Shown: one piece after another, positions 1 through 7,070 of the stretch
How the letters are laid out: each line of letters starts with the position of its first letter
How positions within the stretch are numbered: position 1 is the stretch's first letter
DNA from: CAYHWE01 sp964360445
Lineage (GTDB): Bacteria > Patescibacteriota > Patescibacteriia > Patescibacteriales > JAKAJF01
Assembly: GCA_964360445.1 (NCBI GenBank)
Contig: CAYHWE010000032.1
Coordinates: forward strand, 1 to 11,261
Length of the DNA stretch: 11,261 nucleotides
Direction: 5' to 3'
The notes under the pieces: model-generated
Database searches by the model: none
What the model saw: the letters and a program-made list of their open reading frames with translations, nothing else
What the model was told of the DNA's origin: nothing
Translations under genes and position numbers: made by a program

Positions 1-33
1 GATAGTCGGCGGCAGATCCTCTTCGCTCGTTTA
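1..33 (-). other. Coding-like continuation beyond the TAA of the giant gene
   Basis: The giant frame stops at TAA (31-33, minus strand). Translating the remaining ten codons in the same frame gives TSEEDLPPTI and no further stop. This resembles the linkers that start the other FN3 domains of the protein, such as NDAQPPVISGV, DKQAPLISEI and NSIAPAISNV. It suggests that one nonsense change (for example TCA to TAA), a sequencing error or stop readthrough separates the annotated protein from further FN3 domains outside the window. With only ten codons visible, chance cannot be excluded. Confidence 0.45.
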
Positions 34-3000
34 AAAAGCGTTTATGGTCTTGATTACTATATTATCCTTTATATCGCGGCCGGAAAGCTCTATCTCATAA
101 ACAGTGCCTGGCTCAAAATCGTCAACAGTCATCTCGTGGACATCGGTCATCGTCTTGTCTGTCTTTATTTTCGCCTCATCTATCGATAAAACATTGTTCC
201 TGTAAGGGATATATTTTACGGTTGAATCCGTGCTGGCGTTGGTAATCCACTTGAAAGCCGCTTCTTTTTGGGAAACTTTCTGGATCGTATGCGTTACGAT
301 TTCTAATGCTTCTTTGTTTGTCTTGAAAACAAAATCTTTTGACTTGCTCATCGGCCCGACCTTCGGCTGGTTGCGTAATTGATAATGATAGACGGTATCC
401 GGCTCCAGATCATACATCGTTACGGCATGGAATTTCGTATCATCTTCCGGCAGTCCGATGACCTGAAGATACGGATTTTCCTTTTCCGGATCATACTCCC
501 CTTCCCGCGCTATGGCGACCAGGGAGTTTGAATCTTTATCCGTAAACCAGGATATCGTTGCCGTAGTCGGCGTTATTTCCATTCTTGGCTCGCCGGACAT
601 GAACGGAGCAGGAACGATATTGGCAAGATCTTCGATGGAATCATAAGAAACCTCAAGGGCATTTTCCATCGTGCCGATCGAGACATGGGAAGAAACCAAT
701 TTTATTATGCCGATAGTTTTTTCCAAGGCGGATTTGAGCATACTGTCTCCCGACCCGCCCTGGTCCAACTCTTCGGATAAAGAAAGGGTGGAAAACGACC
801 CCTGGGAAGAAACGGACAGATTGCCGGACGCATCCCTTGAAGCTACCTTAAAAACATAATCCTTGTCCGACAGCAGATTTTTTATGACAGCCGAATGGTT
901 TTTCACCATTTCATATTTTCCGAAATTTCCCCCCAGATCTCCCGCGCCATACTCCACGAAACTATCAGCGTCTTCATCCGTAACCCAGCTGACGACCACT
1001 GAATCCGATTTTATATCGCTTGTCTTTATTTCCGAGATAAGAGGGGCTTGCTTGTCCGTCTTATCGACGATAAGCATCCCGCCGCCGGTAGAAGAATTCC
1101 TTGCAGTCCCTTCTCTGGCCTGGACTTGCGTTTCAGTAGACAATGCTTCCGAGGTGGTGAAATCATACTCGCTGCTTGTTGCTGAATTACCGTTCTGATC
1201 GGCCGAAATGACGCGATAATAATACTTGGTGGAATTCGATAATCCGGACAGGCTTACGCTATGATCAAAATTATAACTTGAATCCAGGGTCGAATAAGAT
1301 ATATACGATCCGCTTGCGAGGCCATATTCTACTTTGCTTGTCGCAGCTTTGTCCGTAACCCATCCGATGACGGCCGCCGTGTCGGAAACCGAGCCGGCGC
1401 CCACTCCGGAGATTACCGGCGGCTGAGCATCATTCGTTGTCGTGAAAAAATAATAATTTCCGCCATTGTTATCCCTGGTCTGGCCTGATTTTACGTAAAA
1501 ATAATATTTTGTGCCGCTCGTAAGGCCAGACAAGGCAACCGAATGGCTAACAGACGAGCTGGCCGAACCGACTTGAGTCGAGCCGGATAGGTTAGCGTTG
1601 CTGCTGTAAACGACATATGAATCGCCTGCGATGTCTGTATTCCAGGTTATGACAGCGCTCTCGTTCTTTATTTCTGACGCGGACACAGCCGATATCGCCG
1701 GTCCGGACATGGTCGTAAAAGAATATCCGTCGGTTCCCGGCTTGTCGGTGGCAAGATTATTATTAGCGTCCCGCGATTTGGCTTGAAAATAATAGGTCGT
1801 ATTCGGCGTTAAGCCTGTCAGGATAATGCTATGCTGTCCCAGACCAGAGCTGCTGTTAACCATGGAGGTCGAGCTGGCGAAAAAAGCGTTGGTAAAATTA
1901 CCGCCCGTATTTGTCATATAATCAACCCTTGAATCCGATATCGTATCCGTATCCCAGGTAATCGTCGCCTGAGCGGTGTAGATGCTTGAAGTGGCCACAT
2001 TGGAGATGGCTGGCGCGATAGAATTCGTTCCCCCGCCTCCTTCGCCCGCGTTCTGCACGCCGTCAGCTTTGCCGTTGGTAGACGAAGACAGATAAGAATT
2101 ATTGCCGTTCGCGTCTTCAGATGTCACTTTGTAATAATAGATGGTGCTTGAGCTGACGACCGTATCTCCGTAATAATTCATTGTCCTGGAGGTTACTTCC
2201 GCGACTTTCGCGAAAACGGAATTATCAACCGATCTGTAAACATTATATTTTGCGAATGCGGCTGAAGGCGGAACATCAACGACTTTCCAGGCGATAAACA
2301 GACGGAATTCGTTAGGAGCCAGCTTGAAATTGGAAGTATCTTGGACCATTATCGCGGTCGGCGTCTCCGGAGTTATGGCTGAAGTCGTTGCTGTCGTGTT
2401 CCCATAATAATCCCTGAATTGCGCGTAGACCGTGTCAGGATCGGTCACTAAAGAAGCGGTCGCAGAAGAAGAATAGGAAACCCAACTTGAACCGCTCATA
2501 TCGCTGTTCAATGATACGCGCATCTCGATGGCTGAGCTGTCGGTAGCGGAAAGGATTAGTCGGGCAGGCGTCGTGCTCGCCATAACCGCAAGAGGCGCCG
2601 CGCCAAAAGCAGGCGCCGCGGAATCGATGCTTGAAGTGGCGGAAATGGCAGAGGCCGTATTGTTAGCCGCTTCATTGTCATTTAGATCAACCGCGATTTT
2701 AAAATTGGAAGAAGATGTGGAAATCTGGGAAAACGCATTCCAATAAGCGGTATAGGTCAGATAGCTTCCTTCCAGCACTTTATTGTCTGTCGTGCCATCG
2801 CTGTTGATATCGGAAACATCGCCTCCGGAAGGAGCCGAACCGAAGTTGACAGTCGAAGTGCTTACATTGCCCCAGCTTGTTCCTCCGTCCAATGAATATC
2901 TGAATGTCGGAGTTATATAATTTTGCGTAACATTGCCGGCAGTAGTATCGATATCCTTGATAGCATAATCGATTTTTATCCTGCCCCAATTAGGATCGGA

Positions 3001-6000
3001 TGAAGTAGCAACCTGCAGGATATTAACTCCATTTGTTCCGAAAGAAGAATCGAAGTTCGGCGCAGCGTTGCTGACATAAGTTACGATTATATTATCAACA
3101 TTGGCCGTAGCCGCTCCGCTTGAAGCCAGGAATATCTTATACTGGAACCAACGGTCATTGCTTCCATTCCGCAAAGGGTGGGAAGACGAGGTGGAGGTTC
3201 CGTTATTAGCTGATTCAAAATAATTCGTGCCGGCGCAGGTTGATGTGGAAACCTCGCTATAACCGCACCACTCCGACCAGGTCGAGCCGTCCGGAGACGA
3301 CCTGATCTGGAATTTCACCGTTTCCGACGAAGAAGTGCCCGTTTCTGTCCAGCTTATTTTTGTAATCAGATTAGCCGCATCAGATGTGTCATATTTGGAA
3401 GAAGTCAGGTCGGAAGAAGTGGCATACTGGATATAATTCACGGAAATATCGTTGGCAACCGGAGTGATATTGGTATTATTGGTTGAAAAATAAGCTTTAT
3501 AACGGAAATAGCGGTTGCTATTCAGAAGATAAGCAGAGCTTACGCTGTATTCATCCGCGCCCATATCCCAGGAACCGGAACGGATCTGGTTATCAGCATC
3601 CAAAGAATGGGCCAAATAAAAATCAGAAGACAGGTTGGTTCCCGCGTCCTTGGCGCCGGTATCGGATGAAGTCAGATGGAAATCAGCGGTTGAAGTCGAT
3701 ATGAAGCTGACGGAAGTTGAATTTTTCGGATTGCTTCCCGGGGCGTCGCCGGATAAATTGGAAAGGTTATATACGGAAGAAGTGCTAAATGTTCCGTGAT
3801 AGCCGTTCGCCCCCGAGATTCCATTAGATTGATATAAATTATTCTTGGCGATAGTTGCGCCGGTGCCGCTGTAAATGGAAATTTTCGAATTAAAGATAGT
3901 ATTGTTATAAACATAGCTCTTGCCTCCGTAAACTGATATGGCTGAATTAGACCACACCCCATTATTAAAATTATAAACTATGTTATTGCTGACAAAATAA
4001 GTGCCGTCAAGGTCAGCGATATAAATCCCGTATGCGGAATCAGTATCACCTGTGGAAGTTATCGTCCCTTTGATAATATTATTGGAAAAATTAATTCTCG
4101 CTTCGCTTGTAGTTAAATAATCATCAACGAACAGGCCGCTAGCCGCCGTATAGTCGTTGTTCGCGACGCTGATCTGCAGGCCGTCAATTTTTACAAAATT
4201 TTCTTTGACAGAAAGACCTCTGGCATAATCAGCCGTCGCGCTGACCTCCATCCTATATTTTGTTGCATCCCATTTGCCGCTATGGCGCGCTTCCGGCGTC
4301 GTGTAGACCAGGATATAATTGTTCGGACCCGTATTCCAGCCGTCTATCCAAAGTATCTGATTGATGCTTTCCGGGTTAGTCCAGCTTCCGTCTATTTTCG
4401 CAATGGCTACCTTATTGACGCAGACAAGATCGCCAGATGTGCAACCGGCAAAACTTATTCCGCCCTTTGCCGTCAGCCATGCCGCCAAAGACGTATAACA
4501 ATTGGAATACCCGGCGCAGTTTTCACGGATAAGCCCGACTGCTGCCGTTGTCGTCCCCTGAAGGACAGGCATATCATTCACGTCAATATAATTCCAGGAT
4601 GAATTATCGTTGTTCGCCGCCACCATAACATTCATCAAAGCTCCGGACGGCTGACCGGACGGATTCCAAGTAATATTGCTGAATGACGATTTGACGCCCA
4701 AGTCAATGCTGGCTGATTCAAAAGTGCCGATACCATATGATCCGGTATAAACAGACGCTTCGTCCGTTTCATATTCGTCAGCTCCGATATCATAAGATCC
4801 GAGACGGAGATGCCCCTCGATATCCGCGTTAAAAGCCAGATTGGAATCTGAAGAAATGCTTTCGCCCGAATCTTTGGCGCCGATATCGCCAGAAGCCAGA
4901 CGGAAATCCTGCGTAGACGTTGAATTGAAGCTGACTGAAGTTGAATTTTTCGCATTGGCGCCGGGAGCATCGTTGCCGCCAAGGTCGGAGAGATTATAGT
5001 TTGAAGATGAAGCGAATGACAACGGATTCTCGGCATCAAAACCATAAGTGCTGCTGGCCGTAATATTATTCTTGGCAATCACTGACGGCCCGGAACCGGT
5101 CGATCCGTAGTTTTTAAGTTTGTACGCGGTCGTATTATTATAACTCGTATTGTTGTATAAATAGACAGAATAATCAACATCATTGTCATCAAATCTTATT
5201 CCGGAATGATAAGTGGATCCGCCAAAATTATAAACTATATTATTCCAAACTCTGATGACAGAATTAGTTCCCAGCCCGCTTCCGCTGACCGACAGTCCTC
5301 CGCCGGAATCGGCGGCCGTATACGCGCCAAAACCCCTGATAATAGAGTTGGAAATTCTTATATCGGTTACGCCTGTCATATTGGACAATATTATTCCTCC
5401 CGGAGCGGAATAATCATTATTGGCATAAATCTGCAATCCATCTATCCTTACATTTTCTTCCCGGATATTGATAGCCGAACTAACACTGGCTGAATTGGCT
5501 ATCTCGAACCTGAATCTGTTCGCGCTCCATACTCCGGTATGCCTGGCTGCGGAAGTGGTATATATCCTGATAAACCTGGTCGCATCGGTTGTCCATCCGT
5601 CTATGACGAACTGAGTGGTCGTTGCGCTTGTCCAGGAGCCGTCTATTTTAGCCACGACGACCTTATTCATGCTGGTCAGATCGCCCTTTTTCGCATCCTG
5701 CCATTCCCCTAAAGATTGGTAGCAATTCGGCGTTCCTCCGCAGCTTTCTAAAATAACGCTTTCATCGACAGCAATCCCGAACGGATAAACATAGTCGTCA
5801 TTCAATTTTATTTTCGCTCCCGAGCCGGAGCCGATCAGGGTCGTTGTCGCGATTGATCCGTTTGAAAATCCGCCGCCGGAAGCAAGGCTGTTGCCATTGG
5901 TCACGGTTCCGTCATCGATGAAAGAAAAAGATGATTGGGTAAGAGCTATGCTTGATGTCGCGGTGATTCCGGGAGAAGAGGTCGAATAATAAGACCAGCC

Positions 6001-6705
6001 GCTTTGATTTGAGGCGTGAGTCGCGCTGGTCGAACTCGCTCCTCCGCCCCAATCGCCTTGGGTGAAATAAAAAGTGGCCGCGTTGGTCTTATAGATATTG
6101 GGAAAAAGGAAAGAAGTTATCGTCCCGGTAATTACCGTCGTTATGACCATAAGCAACAGCCCGATAAGTGAAAAATAAGCTACTTTTTTCTGCTGTCTTT
6201 TATAAAGGCCGAACAATTTCTTGTAAAAATTCTCTAATATTTCCGGACTCACCCTCTCACCCTTTTCCAATTTTTCTCCTATGACCTCAACGCTGAGAGA
6301 TGAGCCGGAGCCGTCGATTACCACTCCTTTATTTTTCTGGAATTCCTCCCTGATTTCGCCAAAACTGTCCTGCGAGCTTTGGAACAAGATTGCCAGATAA
6401 TAAAAACACCTTAAGTAATATTTATAAAGAAACAATCTGAGCAGGATTGTTTTCTCGACGCCTGATGAGATTTTGCTGTTTTCCAGCTCCGTAATCCTGA
6501 ATTTTATCCTGAAATAATTCCTGGATATGAACGGCGCGATAATCGGGATCGAGATATCATTCTTGTAAGAAATAAAAATCAAAACGGCGATAACGAAAAG
6601 AAAAAACGAAGCCAGACCGGCCAGGCCGTAAAAAAATAATGACATGAATGCCGATATTGCAACCAAAATAAATAATATCGGCTTGAGATAGCGCCTGAAT
6701 GACAT
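31..6705 (-). CDS. Giant membrane-anchored surface protein: beta-helix modules plus FN3 array (2224 aa)
   Basis: Predicted cell-surface protein; specific function unknown. Residues 9-48 hold two hydrophobic segments and 176-203 a third. The region between (about 50-175) is charged and helical, probably cytoplasmic. After TM3 comes TNA-ATFYFTQGDW, where a signal-peptidase-like cut after A209 is possible. The exterior is Ser/Thr/Asn-rich: two homologous right-handed beta-helix modules (about 318-645 and 727-1053), each ending in IGADEY/MGADEY; beta-sandwich sections around 1055-1210; Ig-like sections about 1211-1440; then about seven FN3 domains from 1445, with core Trp at 1473, 1584, 1688, 1782, 1907, 2053 and 2153. 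The start is the ATG at 6703-6705; an in-frame TGA lies six codons upstream, so no longer start exists. No clear Shine-Dalgarno is visible. Such architecture suits adhesion or glycan binding (inference). No sortase motif or C-terminal membrane segment precedes the stop, and the stop itself may be premature. Confidence 0.9.
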   Translation of the reverse strand: MSFRRYLKPILFILVAISAFMSLFFYGLAGLASFFLFVIAVLIFISYKNDISIPIIAPFISRNYFRIKFRITELENSKISSGVEKTILLRLFLYKYYLRCFYYLAILFQSSQDSFGEIREEFQKNKGVVIDGSGSSLSVEVIGEKLEKGERVSPEILENFYKKLFGLYKRQQKKVAYFSLIGLLLMVITTVITGTITSFLFPNIYKTNAATFYFTQGDWGGGASSTSATHASNQSGWSYYSTSSPGITATSSIALTQSSFSFIDDGTVTNGNSLASGGGFSNGSIATTTLIGSGSGAKIKLNDDYVYPFGIAVDESVILESCGGTPNCYQSLGEWQDAKKGDLTSMNKVVVAKIDGSWTSATTTQFVIDGWTTDATRFIRIYTTSAARHTGVWSANRFRFEIANSASVSSAINIREENVRIDGLQIYANNDYSAPGGIILSNMTGVTDIRISNSIIRGFGAYTAADSGGGLSVSGSGLGTNSVIRVWNNIVYNFGGSTYHSGIRFDDNDVDYSVYLYNNTSYNNTTAYKLKNYGSTGSGPSVIAKNNITASSTYGFDAENPLSFASSSNYNLSDLGGNDAPGANAKNSTSVSFNSTSTQDFRLASGDIGAKDSGESISSDSNLAFNADIEGHLRLGSYDIGADEYETDEASVYTGSYGIGTFESASIDLGVKSSFSNITWNPSGQPSGALMNVMVAANNDNSSWNYIDVNDMPVLQGTTTAAVGLIRENCAGYSNCYTSLAAWLTAKGGISFAGCTSGDLVCVNKVAIAKIDGSWTNPESINQILWIDGWNTGPNNYILVYTTPEARHSGKWDATKYRMEVSATADYARGLSVKENFVKIDGLQISVANNDYTAASGLFVDDYLTTSEARINFSNNIIKGTITSTGDTDSAYGIYIADLDGTYFVSNNIVYNFNNGVWSNSAISVYGGKSYVYNNTIFNSKISIYSGTGATIAKNNLYQSNGISGANGYHGTFSTSSVYNLSNLSGDAPGSNPKNSTSVSFISTSTADFHLTSSDTGAKDAGTNLSSDFYLAHSLDADNQIRSGSWDMGADEYSVSSAYLLNSNRYFRYKAYFSTNNTNITPVANDISVNYIQYATSSDLTSSKYDTSDAANLITKISWTETGTSSSETVKFQIRSSPDGSTWSEWCGYSEVSTSTCAGTNYFESANNGTSTSSSHPLRNGSNDRWFQYKIFLASSGAATANVDNIIVTYVSNAAPNFDSSFGTNGVNILQVATSSDPNWGRIKIDYAIKDIDTTAGNVTQNYITPTFRYSLDGGTSWGNVSTSTVNFGSAPSGGDVSDINSDGTTDNKVLEGSYLTYTAYWNAFSQISTSSSNFKIAVDLNDNEAANNTASAISATSSIDSAAPAFGAAPLAVMASTTPARLILSATDSSAIEMRVSLNSDMSGSSWVSYSSSATASLVTDPDTVYAQFRDYYGNTTATTSAITPETPTAIMVQDTSNFKLAPNEFRLFIAWKVVDVPPSAAFAKYNVYRSVDNSVFAKVAEVTSRTMNYYGDTVVSSSTIYYYKVTSEDANGNNSYLSSSTNGKADGVQNAGEGGGGTNSIAPAISNVATSSIYTAQATITWDTDTISDSRVDYMTNTGGNFTNAFFASSTSMVNSSSGLGQHSIILTGLTPNTTYYFQAKSRDANNNLATDKPGTDGYSFTTMSGPAISAVSASEIKNESAVITWNTDIAGDSYVVYSSNANLSGSTQVGSASSSVSHSVALSGLTSGTKYYFYVKSGQTRDNNGGNYYFFTTTNDAQPPVISGVGAGSVSDTAAVIGWVTDKAATSKVEYGLASGSYISYSTLDSSYNFDHSVSLSGLSNSTKYYYRVISADQNGNSATSSEYDFTTSEALSTETQVQAREGTARNSSTGGGMLIVDKTDKQAPLISEIKTSDIKSDSVVVSWVTDEDADSFVEYGAGDLGGNFGKYEMVKNHSAVIKNLLSDKDYVFKVASRDASGNLSVSSQGSFSTLSLSEELDQGGSGDSMLKSALEKTIGIIKLVSSHVSIGTMENALEVSYDSIEDLANIVPAPFMSGEPRMEITPTTATISWFTDKDSNSLVAIAREGEYDPEKENPYLQVIGLPEDDTKFHAVTMYDLEPDTVYHYQLRNQPKVGPMSKSKDFVFKTNKEALEIVTHTIQKVSQKEAAFKWITNASTDSTVKYIPYRNNVLSIDEAKIKTDKTMTDVHEMTVDDFEPGTVYEIELSGRDIKDNIVIKTINAF
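34..2373 (-). repeat. Array of about seven fibronectin type III domains in the giant protein
   Basis: Encodes residues 1445-2224. Each unit has a core Trp strand (IAWKVVD, ITWDTD, ITWNTD, IGWVTD, VSWVTD, ISWFTD, FKWITN) followed by a Tyr-rich strand such as LTPNTTYYFQAKSRDANNN or LEPDTVYHYQLR, matching the FN3 B and F strands. The WxTD units resemble the FN3-like domain of purple acid phosphatases, without its catalytic domain. Spacing between core Trp residues is roughly 94-146 residues. Two non-FN3 linkers interrupt the array: a Gly/Thr-rich one (about 1855-1886) and a helical one (about 1977-2034). Confidence 0.8.
3547..4527 (-). repeat. Beta-helix module, copy 2 of the giant protein
   Basis: Encodes about residues 727-1053. 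Landmarks match copy 1 in order: NCAGYSNCY (C730, C736), VNKVAIAKIDGSWT, WIDGWNTG, VYTTPEARHSGKW, VKIDGLQISVANNDY, SNNIVYNF, YVYNNTIFNS, NSTSVSF and GSWDMGADEY. A second Cys pair (C755, C762) is present only in this copy. The flanks (FESASIDLG... before, LNSNRYFRYKAYFST after) look like two halves of one beta-sandwich unit, as if this module had been inserted into it. Confidence 0.75.
4771..5754 (-). repeat. Beta-helix module, copy 1 of the giant protein
   Basis: Encodes about residues 318-645. It opens with a Cys pair (SCGGTPNCY, C322 and C328), then VNKVVVAKIDGSWT-like and WIDGW-like strands (here MNKVVVAKIDGSWT and VIDGWTT), RIYTTSAARHTGVW, and a ladder of Asn-rich turns (WNNIVYNF, LYNNTSYNN, AKNNITASS) typical of right-handed parallel beta-helices. 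It closes with GSYDIGADEY. It aligns along its length with copy 2. Carbohydrate binding or lysis is possible for such folds, but I see no catalytic signature to name. Confidence 0.75.
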
Positions 6706-6724
6706 AAGCGGATTAAACTTTCAT

Positions 6725-6752
6725 TTATTAAAAACCGGTAAAAAAAATACAA
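6725..6752 (-). promoter_or_regulatory. Candidate promoter of the giant gene
   Basis: On the minus strand TTGTAT (6747-6752) and TAATAA (6725-6730) are separated by 16 bp, about 20 bp before the giant start codon. The -35 box falls inside the terminator hairpin of the preceding small gene, and the leader would be only about 13 nt. Both boxes are imperfect and the region is very AT-rich, so this may be chance. Readthrough from upstream is the alternative. Confidence 0.3.
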
Positions 6753-6787
6753 AAACCTGTTATTATTATAACAGGTTTTTGTATTTT
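6744..6787 (-). terminator. Intrinsic terminator after the 43-aa membrane protein gene
   Basis: A perfect 20-bp inverted repeat (arms 6744-6763 and 6768-6787) closes a TATT loop. The core is ACCTGTTAT/ATAACAGGT, flanked by A-runs on one side and T-runs on the other. On the minus strand the stem runs into a T-rich tract ahead of the giant gene. The flanking A and T tracts make it symmetrical, so it could work in both directions. It begins 24 bp after the small gene's stop. Confidence 0.85.
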
Positions 6788-6810
6788 GAGGAAATAAATT
6801 TTATCCATCT

Positions 6811-6942
6811 CTACTTTGTCAGAAGGTAACCCACTAACGCCGCTCCAGCCGTTATCGCGCTTAAGGCGGCAAAAATCAAAACAGCATTGACAATCAACAA
6901 TTCCCTTAAAATTTCAGAATGTATTTTTTTTGTCGTTCTCAT
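6811..6942 (-). CDS. Small single-pass membrane protein, 43 aa, function unknown
   Basis: An intact ORF from ATG (6940-6942) to TAG (6811-6813). The N-terminus is charged (MRTTKKIHSEILRE), followed by one hydrophobic segment of about 24 residues from L15 to about L42 (LLIVNAVLIFAALSAITAG..., GYLL) and a final Lys. The positive-inside rule predicts the N-terminus in the cytoplasm. An in-frame ATG lies 12 codons upstream (6976-6978), but it falls within the promoter spacer, so the shorter form is preferred. The gene has its own consensus-like promoter and sits between two strong terminators, which argues that it is a real, separately controlled gene. I recognise no family. No clear Shine-Dalgarno is visible. 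Confidence 0.7.
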   Translation of the reverse strand: MRTTKKIHSEILRELLIVNAVLIFAALSAITAGAALVGYLLTK

Positions 6943-6968
6943 AAATTTAATCTTAAAAATGATCCTGA

Positions 6969-6997
6969 AATTTAGCATAATTGACGATATTTGTCAA
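6969..6997 (-). promoter_or_regulatory. Sigma-70-type promoter of the 43-aa gene
   Basis: On the minus strand a perfect -35 TTGACA (6992-6997) is followed by a 17-bp spacer and a -10 TAAATT (6969-6974). Transcription should begin near 6962, giving a leader of about 20 nt before the ATG at 6942. The -35 box lies 7 bp past the rpoD terminator hairpin, so this unit starts immediately where the previous one ends. Confidence 0.75.
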
Positions 6998-7004
6998 CCA
7001 CCGT

Positions 7005-7048
7005 ATAAAAAGCAAAATCCGGTCTTTGGACCGGATTTTGCTTTTTAT
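7005..7048 (-). terminator. Intrinsic terminator of rpoD (and the dnaG-rpoD unit)
   Basis: A perfect 20-bp inverted repeat (arms 7005-7024 and 7029-7048) with a 4-nt loop and a GC-rich core (ATCCGGTC/GACCGGAT) flanked by A and T runs. It begins 22 bp after the rpoD stop codon. The descending arm on the minus strand ends in a T-rich run, as expected of a Rho-independent terminator, and the A/T symmetry could also stop transcription from the other side. Confidence 0.9.
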
Positions 7049-7070
7049 TTATTGTATCTTGCTTGTTGCC

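Noticed and set aside
671..5493. Plus-strand and off-frame ORFs of 60-150 codons inside the giant gene
   Set aside because: They overlap a continuous minus-strand frame with clear domains, have biased low-complexity translations and no recognisable motif; they are shadows.
6976..6978. Longer start for the 43-aa membrane protein (55 aa)
   Set aside because: This ATG lies within the -35/-10 spacer, upstream of the predicted transcription start.
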